This document shows, in pieces, positions 7,928-16,752 of a stretch of DNA of 64,000 bases. The position numbers were made by a program, and so were the translations under genes. Numbering within the stretch: the stretch's first letter is position 1; every line of letters starts with the position of its first letter. The notes below the pieces were generated by a model. It was given only the letters and a program-made list of their open reading frames with translations. It had not been told where the DNA came from and did not search any database. This DNA is from HXMU1428-3 sp965215715 (GTDB taxonomy: Bacteria > Pseudomonadota > Alphaproteobacteria > Rhizobiales > HXMU1428-3), in NCBI GenBank assembly GCA_965215715.1, contig OZ244129.1, forward strand, positions 1,054,001 to 1,118,000, read 5' to 3'.

Positions 7928-8344
7928 ATGAGCAGTTACAAAATCGAAACCATCGAAGGTGTTGGCGCTAAATATGCTAAAATTTTGCGTAAAAATAACA
8001 TTGCTTCAACCAAAGCTTTGTTATCTCGCGGTGCTACAAAGAAGGGCCGCAAAGAATTAGCAGCCGAGACCAAAATTGATGAAACGCTAATTTTAAAGTG
8101 GTGCAATATGTGTGATCTTATGCGGGTGAAAGGTGTTGCTGAAGAATATTCAGAGCTTCTTGAAGTTGCTGGTGTTGATACAGTTAAAGAGCTCCGCAAA
8201 AGAAAGCCTGTAAATTTACAAGCTGCAATGGCTGAAGCTAATGCTAAGCGCAAGAAGAAACTTGTTCGCCAAGTGCCTGGCTTGAAACAAGTTGAAAACT
8301 GGGTAAATAGCGCCAAAGAATTAGATCCAGTTATGAAGTACTAA
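7928..8344 (+). CDS. DUF4332 protein (helix-hairpin-helix repeats)
   Basis: 138 residues, basic. It opens with IETIEGVGAKYAKILRKNNI, a helix-hairpin-helix motif, and repeats the pattern at MRVKGVAEEYSELLEVAGV. This is the DUF4332 layout. Such HhH pairs resemble DNA-binding modules in RuvA and DNA polymerases, but no function is established for the family. AGGGGA precedes the ATG. It is monocistronic: a long noncoding leader lies upstream and a terminator downstream. Confidence 0.8.
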   Translation: MSSYKIETIEGVGAKYAKILRKNNIASTKALLSRGATKKGRKELAAETKIDETLILKWCNMCDLMRVKGVAEEYSELLEVAGVDTVKELRKRKPVNLQAAMAEANAKRKKKLVRQVPGLKQVENWVNSAKELDPVMKY

Positions 8345-8377
8345 GCTTTTAATAGCTGTTTAAAATTACAAAAGGGG

Positions 8378-8412
8378 AAAGGCAGTGCCGTAATTGGGCA
8401 GTGCCTTTTTTC
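8378..8412 (+). terminator. Intrinsic terminator after the DUF4332 gene
   Basis: AAAGGCA (8378-8384) pairs with TGCCTTT (8402-8408), followed by T-rich sequence. The inner part of the stem is extended by TGCC/GGCA with one mismatch. Confidence 0.75.
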
Positions 8413-8517
8413 ATTTTTCATTAGCTCTTTTCGGCGCAATCTACTTGCGTTAAGAAGAGAGTGTATTTAAAAAAAATAGATGGTTCGCGTTCCAGTCATA
8501 ATTAACAAGAGAGCTTC

Positions 8518-10560
8518 ATGTCTAAAGAACAGTTTCAGTTGCCCGAAAATCTAACCCAATCAACCAGGCAAGCCTGGCGGGATCAGGTTGAAAAAGCCTT
8601 AGAGGGACGATCAATAGAAAAAACATTGGGCTCAACAACCTATGATGGGATTGCGATTAAGCCCCTTTATGACCAAGATGATAGACAGGCCAAACAAGAC
8701 AAGCCAATTTTGCTGCAAAAGGCAAGGGGTGAGCGGGCTTGGCAAATTATACAACTGATTGATATTCCTAATGTTGATTTGGCAAACACACAGATCAAGC
8801 GTGATTTAGAGGGCGGGGCCAATGCATTATGGCTCTCAGTTGGTAATGATATTCCTTATGGGGCAGGGACTTTGCCTCTTACGTCTCAAGCTGATTTTTC
8901 ATCTTTGTTTGCAGGCGTTGATTTAGAAGGTGTGAGCCTTTATCTCACAAATGGTTATGAAAATCTGACCTGTGCCGCTGCCTTGATGAGCAGCTTGTCT
9001 GACTTATCTGTAAACATGGAGGCCGTCACGGGCTCTTTTGGGTTTGACCCTTTAAGTTTGTTTGCCGCTCAAGGTGCTTTTCCTGATCCGGAAGAGGAGG
9101 CCTTGGCCAATTGGGTGGATGCCGCATTTGCCATCCAATCGGCGCCTATAGGCATGAAGAGTTTTCTTGCCTCTGGCCAGCTTTGGCAACAAGCGGGTGC
9201 AAGTGAAGCTATGGAGTTGGCTTTTACCTTAGCCAGCGCGCTTTATTATGTGCGGGCGCTTGAACAATCAGGCTTTTCAACACAAGACGCTTTTAATCAA
9301 GTGGATTTAAGCCTTGTGGTGACGGGCGATGTGTTTCTCTCCACCGCCAAATTACGCGCCATGCGGGTTTTGTGGCAGAAAATATGTGTGGCTGCTCAGC
9401 AAACACCTGACACCAAGCTGATTGGTCAGATGTCTTATTTGGATGTGGTTGAGCGCGACCCGGAGGCCAATATGTTGCGGGCAACTGCCGCCACGGTTGC
9501 CGCTGGCATTGGCAATGTGGATGGTTTGGTGTTGTTGCCATTTTCCAATGCGCATGGGGTTTCCAATTCTTCTGCTCGGCGCTTGGCTCGAAACACCCAA
9601 ATCATTGCGCAAGAAGAAAGCCATATTGGTCTGGTGCAAGATCCGGCTGCTGGCTCTTGGTATATTGAAAGCCTAACAGACGATTTATGTGCCAAAGCAT
9701 GGGACCTGTTTAGCCAAACAGAGCGGGCAGGTGGTATTGCTAAAATGCTGAAAAAGGGGCAGATCAATGATTTAATTGATGGCGTTAGGTCAGCCAAAGA
9801 AAAAGACATCGCCACAGGCAAAAAAGAAATCACAGGCGTGACCATCTTTCCCAATTTGGATGAGCAAGCTCCTGAGTTATGTGAAGCTCAAGAAGCCGAT
9901 CTTGAAGTGAATTTGACTGGGCAAAAAGACACGGAAGACTCACTTTCTTCTCTTTGTGCGCCAAACCAAGGTGCTCGTTTTCAACACATGCAAAAACTGT
10001 TGCAAAAAGGCTTGGTCTTTAACGCCCTTGATGGCGCGTTAGAGGCCCCGGCAAGTTTAAGCCCTATGATTGGTAATATTAATAATCGGCTGGTTGCCAG
10101 TTTTGAAGGGCTACGCTCTGTTTCTGATTACATCAAGGTTGAAACAGGGCGGCGGCCAAGGGTGTTTCTTGCGACCATTGGCGCTCCTTCAGATTTTACA
10201 GCCAGAGCCACTTGGGCCAAAAGCTATTTTGAGGCTGGCGGTATCGAAGCGATTAGCCCGGATGGGTTTGAGACCAGCCAAGCTCTTATAGATGCTTTTG
10301 TTGAAAGCGGGGCCCATATTGCGTGCCTGTGTTCTAGTGATGAGCAATACAAACAAGAGGCCATTGAGGTTGCCAAGGCTTTGAGAAAAGCTGGTGCCAA
10401 CGGGGTTTACATGGTGGCTCGGCCAAAATTGTTAAAATCGATCCCGTTAGAAGAGCGCAATGAAATCCATGCTCTGCTCTATCAAGGGACCAACATGGTG
10501 CTGACGTTAATGGAAGCGCATTATCTTATTGGCTATGAAGATGAGCCGATCGAAGTTTAA
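8518..10560 (+). CDS. mutA: Methylmalonyl-CoA mutase, small (beta) subunit
   Basis: 680 residues. It is homologous to the large subunit but degenerate: an N-terminal TIM-barrel domain (about 40-500) and a C-terminal flavodoxin-like domain (about 540-680) that lacks the DxHxxG cobalamin-binding motif; the equivalent stretch reads APSDFTARATW. In the heterodimer this subunit supports the catalytic MutB in converting (R)-methylmalonyl-CoA to succinyl-CoA. It lies 50 bp upstream of mutB in the same direction, so the two are probably co-transcribed. The product feeds propionyl-CoA carbon into the TCA cycle. Confidence 0.9.
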   Translation: MSKEQFQLPENLTQSTRQAWRDQVEKALEGRSIEKTLGSTTYDGIAIKPLYDQDDRQAKQDKPILLQKARGERAWQIIQLIDIPNVDLANTQIKRDLEGGANALWLSVGNDIPYGAGTLPLTSQADFSSLFAGVDLEGVSLYLTNGYENLTCAAALMSSLSDLSVNMEAVTGSFGFDPLSLFAAQGAFPDPEEEALANWVDAAFAIQSAPIGMKSFLASGQLWQQAGASEAMELAFTLASALYYVRALEQSGFSTQDAFNQVDLSLVVTGDVFLSTAKLRAMRVLWQKICVAAQQTPDTKLIGQMSYLDVVERDPEANMLRATAATVAAGIGNVDGLVLLPFSNAHGVSNSSARRLARNTQIIAQEESHIGLVQDPAAGSWYIESLTDDLCAKAWDLFSQTERAGGIAKMLKKGQINDLIDGVRSAKEKDIATGKKEITGVTIFPNLDEQAPELCEAQEADLEVNLTGQKDTEDSLSSLCAPNQGARFQHMQKLLQKGLVFNALDGALEAPASLSPMIGNINNRLVASFEGLRSVSDYIKVETGRRPRVFLATIGAPSDFTARATWAKSYFEAGGIEAISPDGFETSQALIDAFVESGAHIACLCSSDEQYKQEAIEVAKALRKAGANGVYMVARPKLLKSIPLEERNEIHALLYQGTNMVLTLMEAHYLIGYEDEPIEV

Positions 10561-10610
10561 CGAATATTTTTTTTCTGGTCAGAAGAAGTAATCAATAGAG
10601 GGTAACGTAC

Positions 10611-12755
10611 ATGACAAACATTCCAAATTTTGCTGACATGGAATGGGAAAAGCCTAACCAAGATCAGGCGGCTTCAGTTGAGCAAGAAGCGCAAACGACC
10701 CCTGAGGGCATTCAATTGCAATCTTCTTATTGCGCTGATGATGTTAAAGATTTGGACTTTTTGCAAAGCTATCCTGGCCAAGCTCCGTTTTTGCGTGGGC
10801 CTTATCCAACCATGTATGTGCAAAAGCCTTGGACCATTCGCCAATATGCTGGTTTTTCCACGGCAGAGGATAGCAACGCGTTTTACCGCCGCAATCTGGC
10901 TGCCGGGCAAAAAGGTTTGTCCATTGCTTTTGATCTGGCGACACACCGCGGTTATGATTCAGACCACCCGCGTGTAAAAGGCGATGTTGGCATGGCCGGT
11001 GTGGCAATTGACAGCATTTATGACATGCGGACCTTGTTTGATGGCATACCTTTGGATCAAATGAGTGTGTCCATGACCATGAATGGGGCCGTGTTGCCTG
11101 TGCTGGCGCTTTATATTGTTGCTGGCCAAGAGCAAGGCGTGCCGAGTGAGAAGCTGTCTGGCACCATTCAAAATGACATCTTAAAAGAGTTTATGGTGCG
11201 TAACACTTATATTTACCCGCCAAAGCCGTCTATGCGCATCATTTCTGATATTATCAGTTATACCTCGGCCAACATGCCCAAGTTCAACTCCATTTCTATT
11301 TCTGGCTATCATATGCAAGAAGCTGGTGCGACAGCTGATTTGGAATTGGCCTACACCTTGGCTGACGGCATTGAATATGCCCGCGCTGGTGTGCAAACCG
11401 GTTTGCCGATTGATAAATTTGCTCCGCGGCTGTCTTTCTTCTGGGCGATTGGCATGAATTATTTTATGGAAATTGCCAAAATGCGGGCCGCCCGCATGAT
11501 TTGGGCAACCTTAATTCAGGAAGAATTTAAACCTCAAAATCCAAAATCTTTAAGCCTGCGCACCCATAGCCAGACCTCTGGTTGGTCTTTGACCGCCCAG
11601 GATGTGTTTAACAATGTTGTGCGCACTTGTTTAGAGGCGATGGCTGCCACACAAGGGCATACGCAAAGCTTGCATACCAATTCATTGGACGAGGCGTTAG
11701 CTTTGCCAACAGACTATTCAGCCCGTATTGCGCGCAACACACAACTGTTCTTGGCCCATGAATCAGACACATGTAATGTGATCGACCCGTGGGGGGGCTC
11801 TTACTATGTAGAGCGGTTAACACAAGAGCTTGCTCAAAAAGCCTGGGCGCACATTCAGGAAGTGGAAGAGCTTGGCGGTATGGCCGCTGCGATTGATAAG
11901 GGCGTGCCAAAATTGCGCATTGAAGAGGCTGCAGCGCGCACCCAAGGGCGCATCGATAGCGGTGCGCAGACCATTGTTGGGGTTAATAAATATCTCAAAT
12001 CTGAAGAAGATAAAATCGAGATCTTGAAAGTTGATAATGCCTCTGTGCGTCAACAACAATTGGCCAAGCTTGAAAAACTGCGTGGTGAGCGCGATGAAGC
12101 AGAATGCCAAGCCGCACTAGAGGCGTTGACAAATGCAACAGAGGGGGGTGGCAACTTGCTTGAAATGTCTGTGGCAGCTGCCCGGACGAAAGCCACTGTG
12201 GGTGAGATTACGCAAGCGATGGAAAAAGTTTTTGGTCGTCACCAGGCTGAAATCAAGGTGATTTCTGGCGTTTATAAATCGGAGATGAATGCTATGGGCG
12301 ATGCGGTTGAAAAAGTGCAGGCAAAAGTTTCAGACTTTGAAAAAGTTGATGGGCGCCGCCCGCGGATTCTGATTGCGAAAATGGGCCAAGATGGGCATGA
12401 CCGCGGCCAAAAGGTAATTGCCTCTGCTTTTGCTGATCTTGGTTTTGATGTTGATATTGGCGCCTTGTTCCAAACGCCGCAAGAAGCGGCTCGCCAAGCG
12501 ATTGAAAACGATGTGCACATTTTAGGTGTTTCCTCGCTTGCCGCTGGTCACCTGACTTTGGTGCCGGAATTGCGCGAAGCGTTGGAGAAAGAAAAACGCC
12601 AAGACATCATCATCGTTGTTGGCGGGGTTATTCCACCTGAGGATTATGACACCTTATTGCAAGCTGGTGCTAGTGCGGTGTTTGGGCCTGGCACTGTGAT
12701 TGCTGATGCGGCTAGTGATCTGTTAGATCAGCTGAATGAGCGCATAGTTGGCTGA
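10611..12755 (+). CDS. mutB: Methylmalonyl-CoA mutase, large (alpha, catalytic) subunit
   Basis: 714 residues, the usual length. The TIM-barrel substrate domain carries the family core (KPWTIRQYAGFSTAEDSNAFY, then SIAFDLATHRGYDSDHPRV). The C-terminal cobalamin domain has GQDGHDRGQKV, in which His596 is the expected lower cobalt ligand, and the later GGVIPPEDYD and FGPGT motifs. It needs adenosylcobalamin. It acts in the cytoplasm in propionyl-CoA assimilation or the ethylmalonyl-CoA pathway. Partner MutA is immediately upstream. The G-protein chaperone MeaB is not in the window. Confidence 0.95.
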   Translation: MTNIPNFADMEWEKPNQDQAASVEQEAQTTPEGIQLQSSYCADDVKDLDFLQSYPGQAPFLRGPYPTMYVQKPWTIRQYAGFSTAEDSNAFYRRNLAAGQKGLSIAFDLATHRGYDSDHPRVKGDVGMAGVAIDSIYDMRTLFDGIPLDQMSVSMTMNGAVLPVLALYIVAGQEQGVPSEKLSGTIQNDILKEFMVRNTYIYPPKPSMRIISDIISYTSANMPKFNSISISGYHMQEAGATADLELAYTLADGIEYARAGVQTGLPIDKFAPRLSFFWAIGMNYFMEIAKMRAARMIWATLIQEEFKPQNPKSLSLRTHSQTSGWSLTAQDVFNNVVRTCLEAMAATQGHTQSLHTNSLDEALALPTDYSARIARNTQLFLAHESDTCNVIDPWGGSYYVERLTQELAQKAWAHIQEVEELGGMAAAIDKGVPKLRIEEAAARTQGRIDSGAQTIVGVNKYLKSEEDKIEILKVDNASVRQQQLAKLEKLRGERDEAECQAALEALTNATEGGGNLLEMSVAAARTKATVGEITQAMEKVFGRHQAEIKVISGVYKSEMNAMGDAVEKVQAKVSDFEKVDGRRPRILIAKMGQDGHDRGQKVIASAFADLGFDVDIGALFQTPQEAARQAIENDVHILGVSSLAAGHLTLVPELREALEKEKRQDIIIVVGGVIPPEDYDTLLQAGASAVFGPGTVIADAASDLLDQLNERIVG

Positions 12756-12901
12756 ATAAAGTCATATAGTCAGTGAAACTGATAAAGTGATCCTTAAGCT
12801 CTTACTCGATAAGTATTTTGAATTGGCTGTTCTCACGCGTTTCTCATAGGGTATGAGTCTCATATCTTGGCTATTTTGTGCTTGAGGGAGGAAGACTGGC
12901 G

Positions 12902-13723
12902 ATGAGGACACTTATTTTAACAGCATTGAAATCTTGTTTGCTGGCATGTGTTTTGTGTGTAACCAGCGTTACTGTGGCCCTAGCAAGTGATAGCTGGGCC
13001 GAGCTTAAGCAATTGCTTTATAAAGACAAGACAATTGCTAAAACATCAAACCAGGTGATCTTAACAGCGCCATATCGTGCCACAGATGACAGGCGGGTGC
13101 CCATTGACATTAAAGTTCAAGTGCCCCCTCAGGCGGTCATTAAAACAATGACCTTGGTTATTGATGAAAACCCGATGCCGGTATCAGCTGTGTTTCAAAT
13201 GGGCAAATCCAAAAATGAGTTACACATCTCTACCTTTATGCGTTTAAACGGCCCTTCAAGTGTGCGCGCTATTGTTGAGACCAATGATGGCACGCTTTAT
13301 ATGGCTGAGAAATTTGTGAAAACCAGTGGCCTTGGTGCTTGTTCTGCCCCGCCAATTGGGGATCCTAAAGAGTTAATGGCCAATTTAGGCAAGATGGAAT
13401 TAACTCACATCAAAAAAGGCAAAAAAGAAAAAGCCACTCAGGTAAAGCGCCAAGCGCGATTAAAGATTCAGCACCCCAATCTAACTGGTTTGCAGATGGA
13501 TCAAATCACCCTGCAGTATATCTTGGCGCGGTTTGTTAAAACTGTTGAGGTGAGCCAGGGAGAAGAAAAGCTCTTTACACTTACGGGAAGCATTTCTTTT
13601 AGTGAGAATCCTGAATTGACTTTTGATTATAAGATCAATGAAGGAGATACGCTGAAGGTCACAGTGGTCGATACTGACAAGGCTGAGTTTAAAAAGACGT
13701 TTCCTGTTGGTTTTGGAAGTTAA
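12902..13723 (+). CDS. Quinoprotein-associated SoxYZ-like fused carrier protein
   Basis: 273 residues from ATG 12902, chosen because a GAGGGAGGA site lies 10 nt upstream; an in-frame GTG exists at 12878. Residues 1-28 are a signal peptide. The SoxY-like half (about 30-150) ends with SGLGACSAP, where Cys147 sits in the place of the substrate-carrying cysteine of the SoxY GGCGG tail, but here within an internal linker. The SoxZ-like half (about 170-273) starts QARLKIQHPN. Fused SoxYZ-like carriers of this kind are known mainly next to PQQ-dependent dehydrogenases. A pqqA gene lies just downstream on the other strand. The cargo and partner enzyme are unknown. Confidence 0.85.
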   Translation: MRTLILTALKSCLLACVLCVTSVTVALASDSWAELKQLLYKDKTIAKTSNQVILTAPYRATDDRRVPIDIKVQVPPQAVIKTMTLVIDENPMPVSAVFQMGKSKNELHISTFMRLNGPSSVRAIVETNDGTLYMAEKFVKTSGLGACSAPPIGDPKELMANLGKMELTHIKKGKKEKATQVKRQARLKIQHPNLTGLQMDQITLQYILARFVKTVEVSQGEEKLFTLTGSISFSENPELTFDYKINEGDTLKVTVVDTDKAEFKKTFPVGFGS

Positions 13724-13759
13724 CTCAGTTATCCAGAGTTGGATTTTATTTTCGTTTTA

Positions 13760-13788
13760 AAGGGCACCTAATGTTTTAGGTGCCTTTT
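13760..13788 (+). terminator. Intrinsic terminator of the SoxYZ-like gene
   Basis: GGCACCTAA (63-71 of this kilobase) and TTAGGTGCC (76-84) form the stem with a 4-nt loop and are followed by TTTT. Confidence 0.85.
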
Positions 13789-13825
13789 CTTATTTCATAG
13801 AAGGATTTCAAGAAACAGTGAGCTC

Positions 13826-13858
13826 AAAAAAGAAAAGACCCCAAATTAGGGGCCTTTT
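13826..13858 (-). terminator. Intrinsic terminator of pqqA
   Basis: Read leftward, AAAAGGCCCC-TAATTT-GGGGTCTTTT forms a stem with one mismatch and is followed by a T-rich tract. It lies 28 bp beyond the pqqA stop codon and closes the pqqA transcript before any other pqq gene, so pqqA is expressed alone. Confidence 0.8.
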
Positions 13859-13885
13859 ACAATTGAGTTTTAAAAACTCTAAAAA

Positions 13886-13972
13886 TTATGCACGGTCAAG
13901 TTCAGCTGGCATATAGCTGGTTACTTCCATGCCTGTTTCTGTTTCAGAAACTTGTGGGGCAGTCCAAGTCAT
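13886..13972 (-). CDS. pqqA: PqqA, precursor peptide of the cofactor PQQ
   Basis: A 28-residue ORF: MTWTAPQVSETETGMEVTSY followed by MPAELDRA. It carries the diagnostic Glu16-x3-Tyr20 pair, which the radical SAM enzyme PqqE cross-links to build pyrroloquinoline quinone, and the typical MxWxxPxVxE start and AEL tail. A GAGGGA ribosome site lies 8 nt upstream of the ATG. No pqqB, C, D or E is adjacent: a terminator follows and the next genes are unrelated. A lone pqqA is known in other bacteria. Its proximity to the SoxYZ-like carrier suggests shared use in quinoprotein metabolism. Confidence 0.92.
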   Translation of the reverse strand: MTWTAPQVSETETGMEVTSYMPAELDRA

Positions 13973-14082
13973 AATCAAATCCCTCACTTAAGTTGTTAAT
14001 TACATATCCTGGCCAGTTTTCAGTTTTCTGATTATGGAGGCCAAGATAAACAAAGGTTCCTCCCATCTTCCTGGGCGGGATC

Positions 14083-14110
14083 ATATTACCAAAAAATATG
14101 AAGAGTGCAA
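14083..14110 (-). promoter_or_regulatory. Candidate sigma70 promoter of pqqA
   Basis: Read leftward, TTGCAC (14110-14105), a 16-nt spacer and TAATAT (14088-14083) form a -35/-10 pair about 110 nt upstream of pqqA. The rest of the 13973-14373 gap shows no gene; a 63-codon reverse-strand frame at 14141-14332 has no protein-like features. Confidence 0.4.
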
Positions 14111-14373
14111 CCTAATCATTCACTTAATATGAAATTTAAATTAATTATCATGATAAAAAAGATGAACGAAGCTAGCTTTATTGTTTGAAACCCAATAATG
14201 TCGTGAAAATAACCCGTAATCATATAATAAAGATCTAAAAAGGGCAGGGTTTGTTTTAACTTCTCTTTCTTTTTTCAAGCCTGAAAAGGGAAGTGTAAAA
14301 GCAAATGATTGATGCTGAAAAGTGTTGGTCATTTCTCTAGTGAGTTATATGTTTATTTAGGAGTATACATATC

Positions 14374-14607
14374 ATGTCCACGGATCATTTGGCAGCAGAT
14401 CCAGCCACTTTATCAGATCAAGAATTAATAGAAGTTTGTTTGGAGACGCCGTCTTCTTCAGCTGTTGGTTTGCGCTATCATTTAGAGCAAAAAAAGCGGG
14501 ATAAACGGAGTTTTAAACTGCTCATTTGGCTTAGTTTTTGGGCCGCTTGTGCGGCGACTGCTTCTCTTATGTTAACCATTGCGGTACTTGTTAACAAACT
14601 TATCTAA
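14374..14607 (+). CDS. Small single-pass membrane protein, unknown function
   Basis: 77 residues. An acidic soluble N-terminal half (SDQELIEVCLETPSSSAV) is followed by a basic patch KKRDKRSFK and one transmembrane helix (about 50-73), giving an N-in topology by the positive-inside rule. I do not recognise the family. It stands between pqqA (divergent) and a DUF302 gene (convergent). Confidence 0.6.
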   Translation: MSTDHLAADPATLSDQELIEVCLETPSSSAVGLRYHLEQKKRDKRSFKLLIWLSFWAACAATASLMLTIAVLVNKLI

Positions 14608-14622
14608 TTGATGGTTTGGGGG

Positions 14623-15162
14623 CTATTCAGCTGTTCTCTTTACGATACGCGTCAGTAATTGGTTGACCTCTTTAAAGATGTTTGCAGAGGGACCTGATTG
14701 GCTAATGGGGGGTGTGCGAAATCCCACATGAATGATACCTGGTTTTGTTTTGAGCTCATAAGCAAAGATGTTGAGTGGGCACGCGCCAATATTTAAGGGG
14801 GAAAGGGCAAACAGCTCTGCCCCTAGTTTGGCTGAGCAAAACTGATAAATCACAGCGTTTTTGTAAACCAGCTGTTTGACTTCAAGTGCGTCTTTGGTGC
14901 GGCTCAACATATCAGCGACGTTTCCTTGATTTGCAACGGTTAGTCCTTCTTCTTCAATGGAAGATTTTAGAAAGCTGGTGATGGTTTCAAAATCGCCTTC
15001 AATTAAAGTTACATGCACCCATTTTGGGGAATTTGGTAAGGTTTTTTCCTTGGCAAAACTGGTGCTGGTATGGGCAAGAAACAAAACGTAACTGCCGAAA
15101 ATATAAAAGAAAAATTTAATCCAACCCGTTTGAGTGGGATGTCGTTCCCCCTGTTTCATCAT
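14623..15162 (-). CDS. DUF302-domain exported protein
   Basis: 179 residues. Residues 1-38 hold a long signal peptide or anchor (WIKFFFYIFGSYVLFLAHTSTSFA). The mature part starts with a DUF302-like alpha/beta module: a strand WVHVTLIEGDFETITSFLKSSIEEEGL followed by INIGACPLNIFAYEL-like core text. DUF302 proteins are small and of unknown function, often periplasmic. The gene ends 15 bp from the convergent 77-residue membrane protein. Confidence 0.6.
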   Translation of the reverse strand: MMKQGERHPTQTGWIKFFFYIFGSYVLFLAHTSTSFAKEKTLPNSPKWVHVTLIEGDFETITSFLKSSIEEEGLTVANQGNVADMLSRTKDALEVKQLVYKNAVIYQFCSAKLGAELFALSPLNIGACPLNIFAYELKTKPGIIHVGFRTPPISQSGPSANIFKEVNQLLTRIVKRTAE

Positions 15163-15317
15163 AAATAAACCTTAAAATTGAGTATCATTAACCTTGAAAG
15201 TGCCATAACCAATCCCCACTTAACAAGGGTCTTACGTTTTATAAAAGACCTTTCCGTGAAGGGAAAATGTGTGACCAATGGTGTCAAGTGGCGCCATTTT
15301 AGCAAAAGGGCAAAAAG

Positions 15318-16706
15318 ATGAAATTTCCTTGGCGCAAATCCAACAGCTCCAGCCCTGATCAGCCTGAAACTTCATTGATCAAACGCTTAGACTCACAAGA
15401 GCCAGCCTCGATTGACTTGCCACCTTCTCAAATGGTTAAAAAACAAGTTGTCAAAAAATATGGTCTTGGGCATGCGATTTTTCGCCCTCTTGGTATTGCG
15501 ATTGCCTTGCTGATAGGGGTTTATGCCAGTGTTGCCATCCTCAGCAATTATTGGCGCGGCTATCAACGGGATGTTTCTTATCGTCAGGCTTATCACATAG
15601 ACAAAACCGCGGTTGAATTCTTCCAAGACAGTTTGCTGTCTAAAGATAAAGTTGAGTTGATTATCCGTAATTATGATGGCCAGTTGGAAAAACGCTTTGC
15701 CAGCAATAGCCAACTGAGCGCTTATATCAAAGCGCGGGCCGGTGAGTTGGAAGCTGCCAAACAACACAGTTTAACCCAAATGCAAACAGAGTTAGAGGCT
15801 CTGTTTGAAACTGCTTTTGCAGGCCGGCAAGAGGCTGTTGAAAATTATGCGGATTGGTTTTTTGAATGGAAGCGCCCTTATGTGATTTTGAAAGAGGCTA
15901 TTTCTTCGACCACATCACGTATGATAAAGCTGGGTGAATATGAAAGTTTGCGCACTGCTGTTGAGCGGGACATGAAAGATTATTTCATGCGCCATTACAA
16001 AGAGCAGGTTTTAAAACCTGAGGAGCGTGATGCCATTATCGTAAAGGGCATTGAGAAAATTGCTCGCAATGCGCATAAACATTATTTAAGCGTTATGGTA
16101 GAGCAAGATGAGAAAATGCGTGTCTTCTTGGCCAAAAATACCACTTATTTGGAAACGATACCTCATGACCAAAAGCTCACCCAAACCAAGCTGGATTGGG
16201 ATGCTCAGCGTTGGAAAACCCCGACCTATTTAATGGAAGACCGGGCCTTTGATGGTATTGCTGGTATAGGCCGGGTTGCCGTTGGTGGTACGCTTGGGGC
16301 TTTGGCCATTGGGCCTGCCATGAACCGCGGGTTGGGCAGCATTTTTACGGGGCTTTCGCGCCGGTTTGCCTCTTCAATGGGGGCTAGAATTACCTTGGCA
16401 GAGGGCGGTGCTGTGGCCGGTACCGCGGTTGAACCGGTTGGAGGCACCATTGTTGGGGCTGCCATTGGCGTGGTGCTTGGCTTTGCAGCTGATTATGTGA
16501 TTAATAAAGTCAATGAAAAGTTCTCGCGCGAAAAGTTCTTAAAAGCCAATCACGAGGCGCTAGAGAACACGATGAACCTGTGGCAGGACAAACTGTCTGA
16601 AAATTTAGGTGCCGCTTATAGCCGTTGGTATGATGAGGCCAAAGCAGGGTTGATTATAGTCAGAGAAAAGCAAGGCACGGCTAGGCCTGAATTGGTTGCT
16701 TTTTAA
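15318..16706 (+). CDS. Membrane-anchored helical protein with Gly-rich C-terminal segment
   Basis: 462 residues; family not recognised. A polar cytoplasmic N-terminus (about 50 residues) leads to one transmembrane helix (about 57-77, PLGIAIALLIGVYASVAIL). A long charged, mostly alpha-helical region follows (about 80-300). Then comes a Gly/Ala-rich hydrophobic stretch (about 308-395: VGGTLGALAIGPAMNRG, GGTIVGAAIGVVLGFAADYV) that resembles glycine-zipper membrane segments. The C-terminus is helical again. An envelope or pore-like role is possible but not shown. It is convergent with the ion-channel gene. Confidence 0.6.
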   Translation: MKFPWRKSNSSSPDQPETSLIKRLDSQEPASIDLPPSQMVKKQVVKKYGLGHAIFRPLGIAIALLIGVYASVAILSNYWRGYQRDVSYRQAYHIDKTAVEFFQDSLLSKDKVELIIRNYDGQLEKRFASNSQLSAYIKARAGELEAAKQHSLTQMQTELEALFETAFAGRQEAVENYADWFFEWKRPYVILKEAISSTTSRMIKLGEYESLRTAVERDMKDYFMRHYKEQVLKPEERDAIIVKGIEKIARNAHKHYLSVMVEQDEKMRVFLAKNTTYLETIPHDQKLTQTKLDWDAQRWKTPTYLMEDRAFDGIAGIGRVAVGGTLGALAIGPAMNRGLGSIFTGLSRRFASSMGARITLAEGGAVAGTAVEPVGGTIVGAAIGVVLGFAADYVINKVNEKFSREKFLKANHEALENTMNLWQDKLSENLGAAYSRWYDEAKAGLIIVREKQGTARPELVAF

Positions 16707-16752
16707 TCAATCCCTTTAAGTTGATGAAAAGATCACATGGCAAATAGATAAA

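Noticed and set aside
14141..14332. 63-codon reverse-strand ORF upstream of the 77-residue protein
   Set aside because: AT-rich chance frame without ribosome site or conserved features; the region more plausibly holds promoters.
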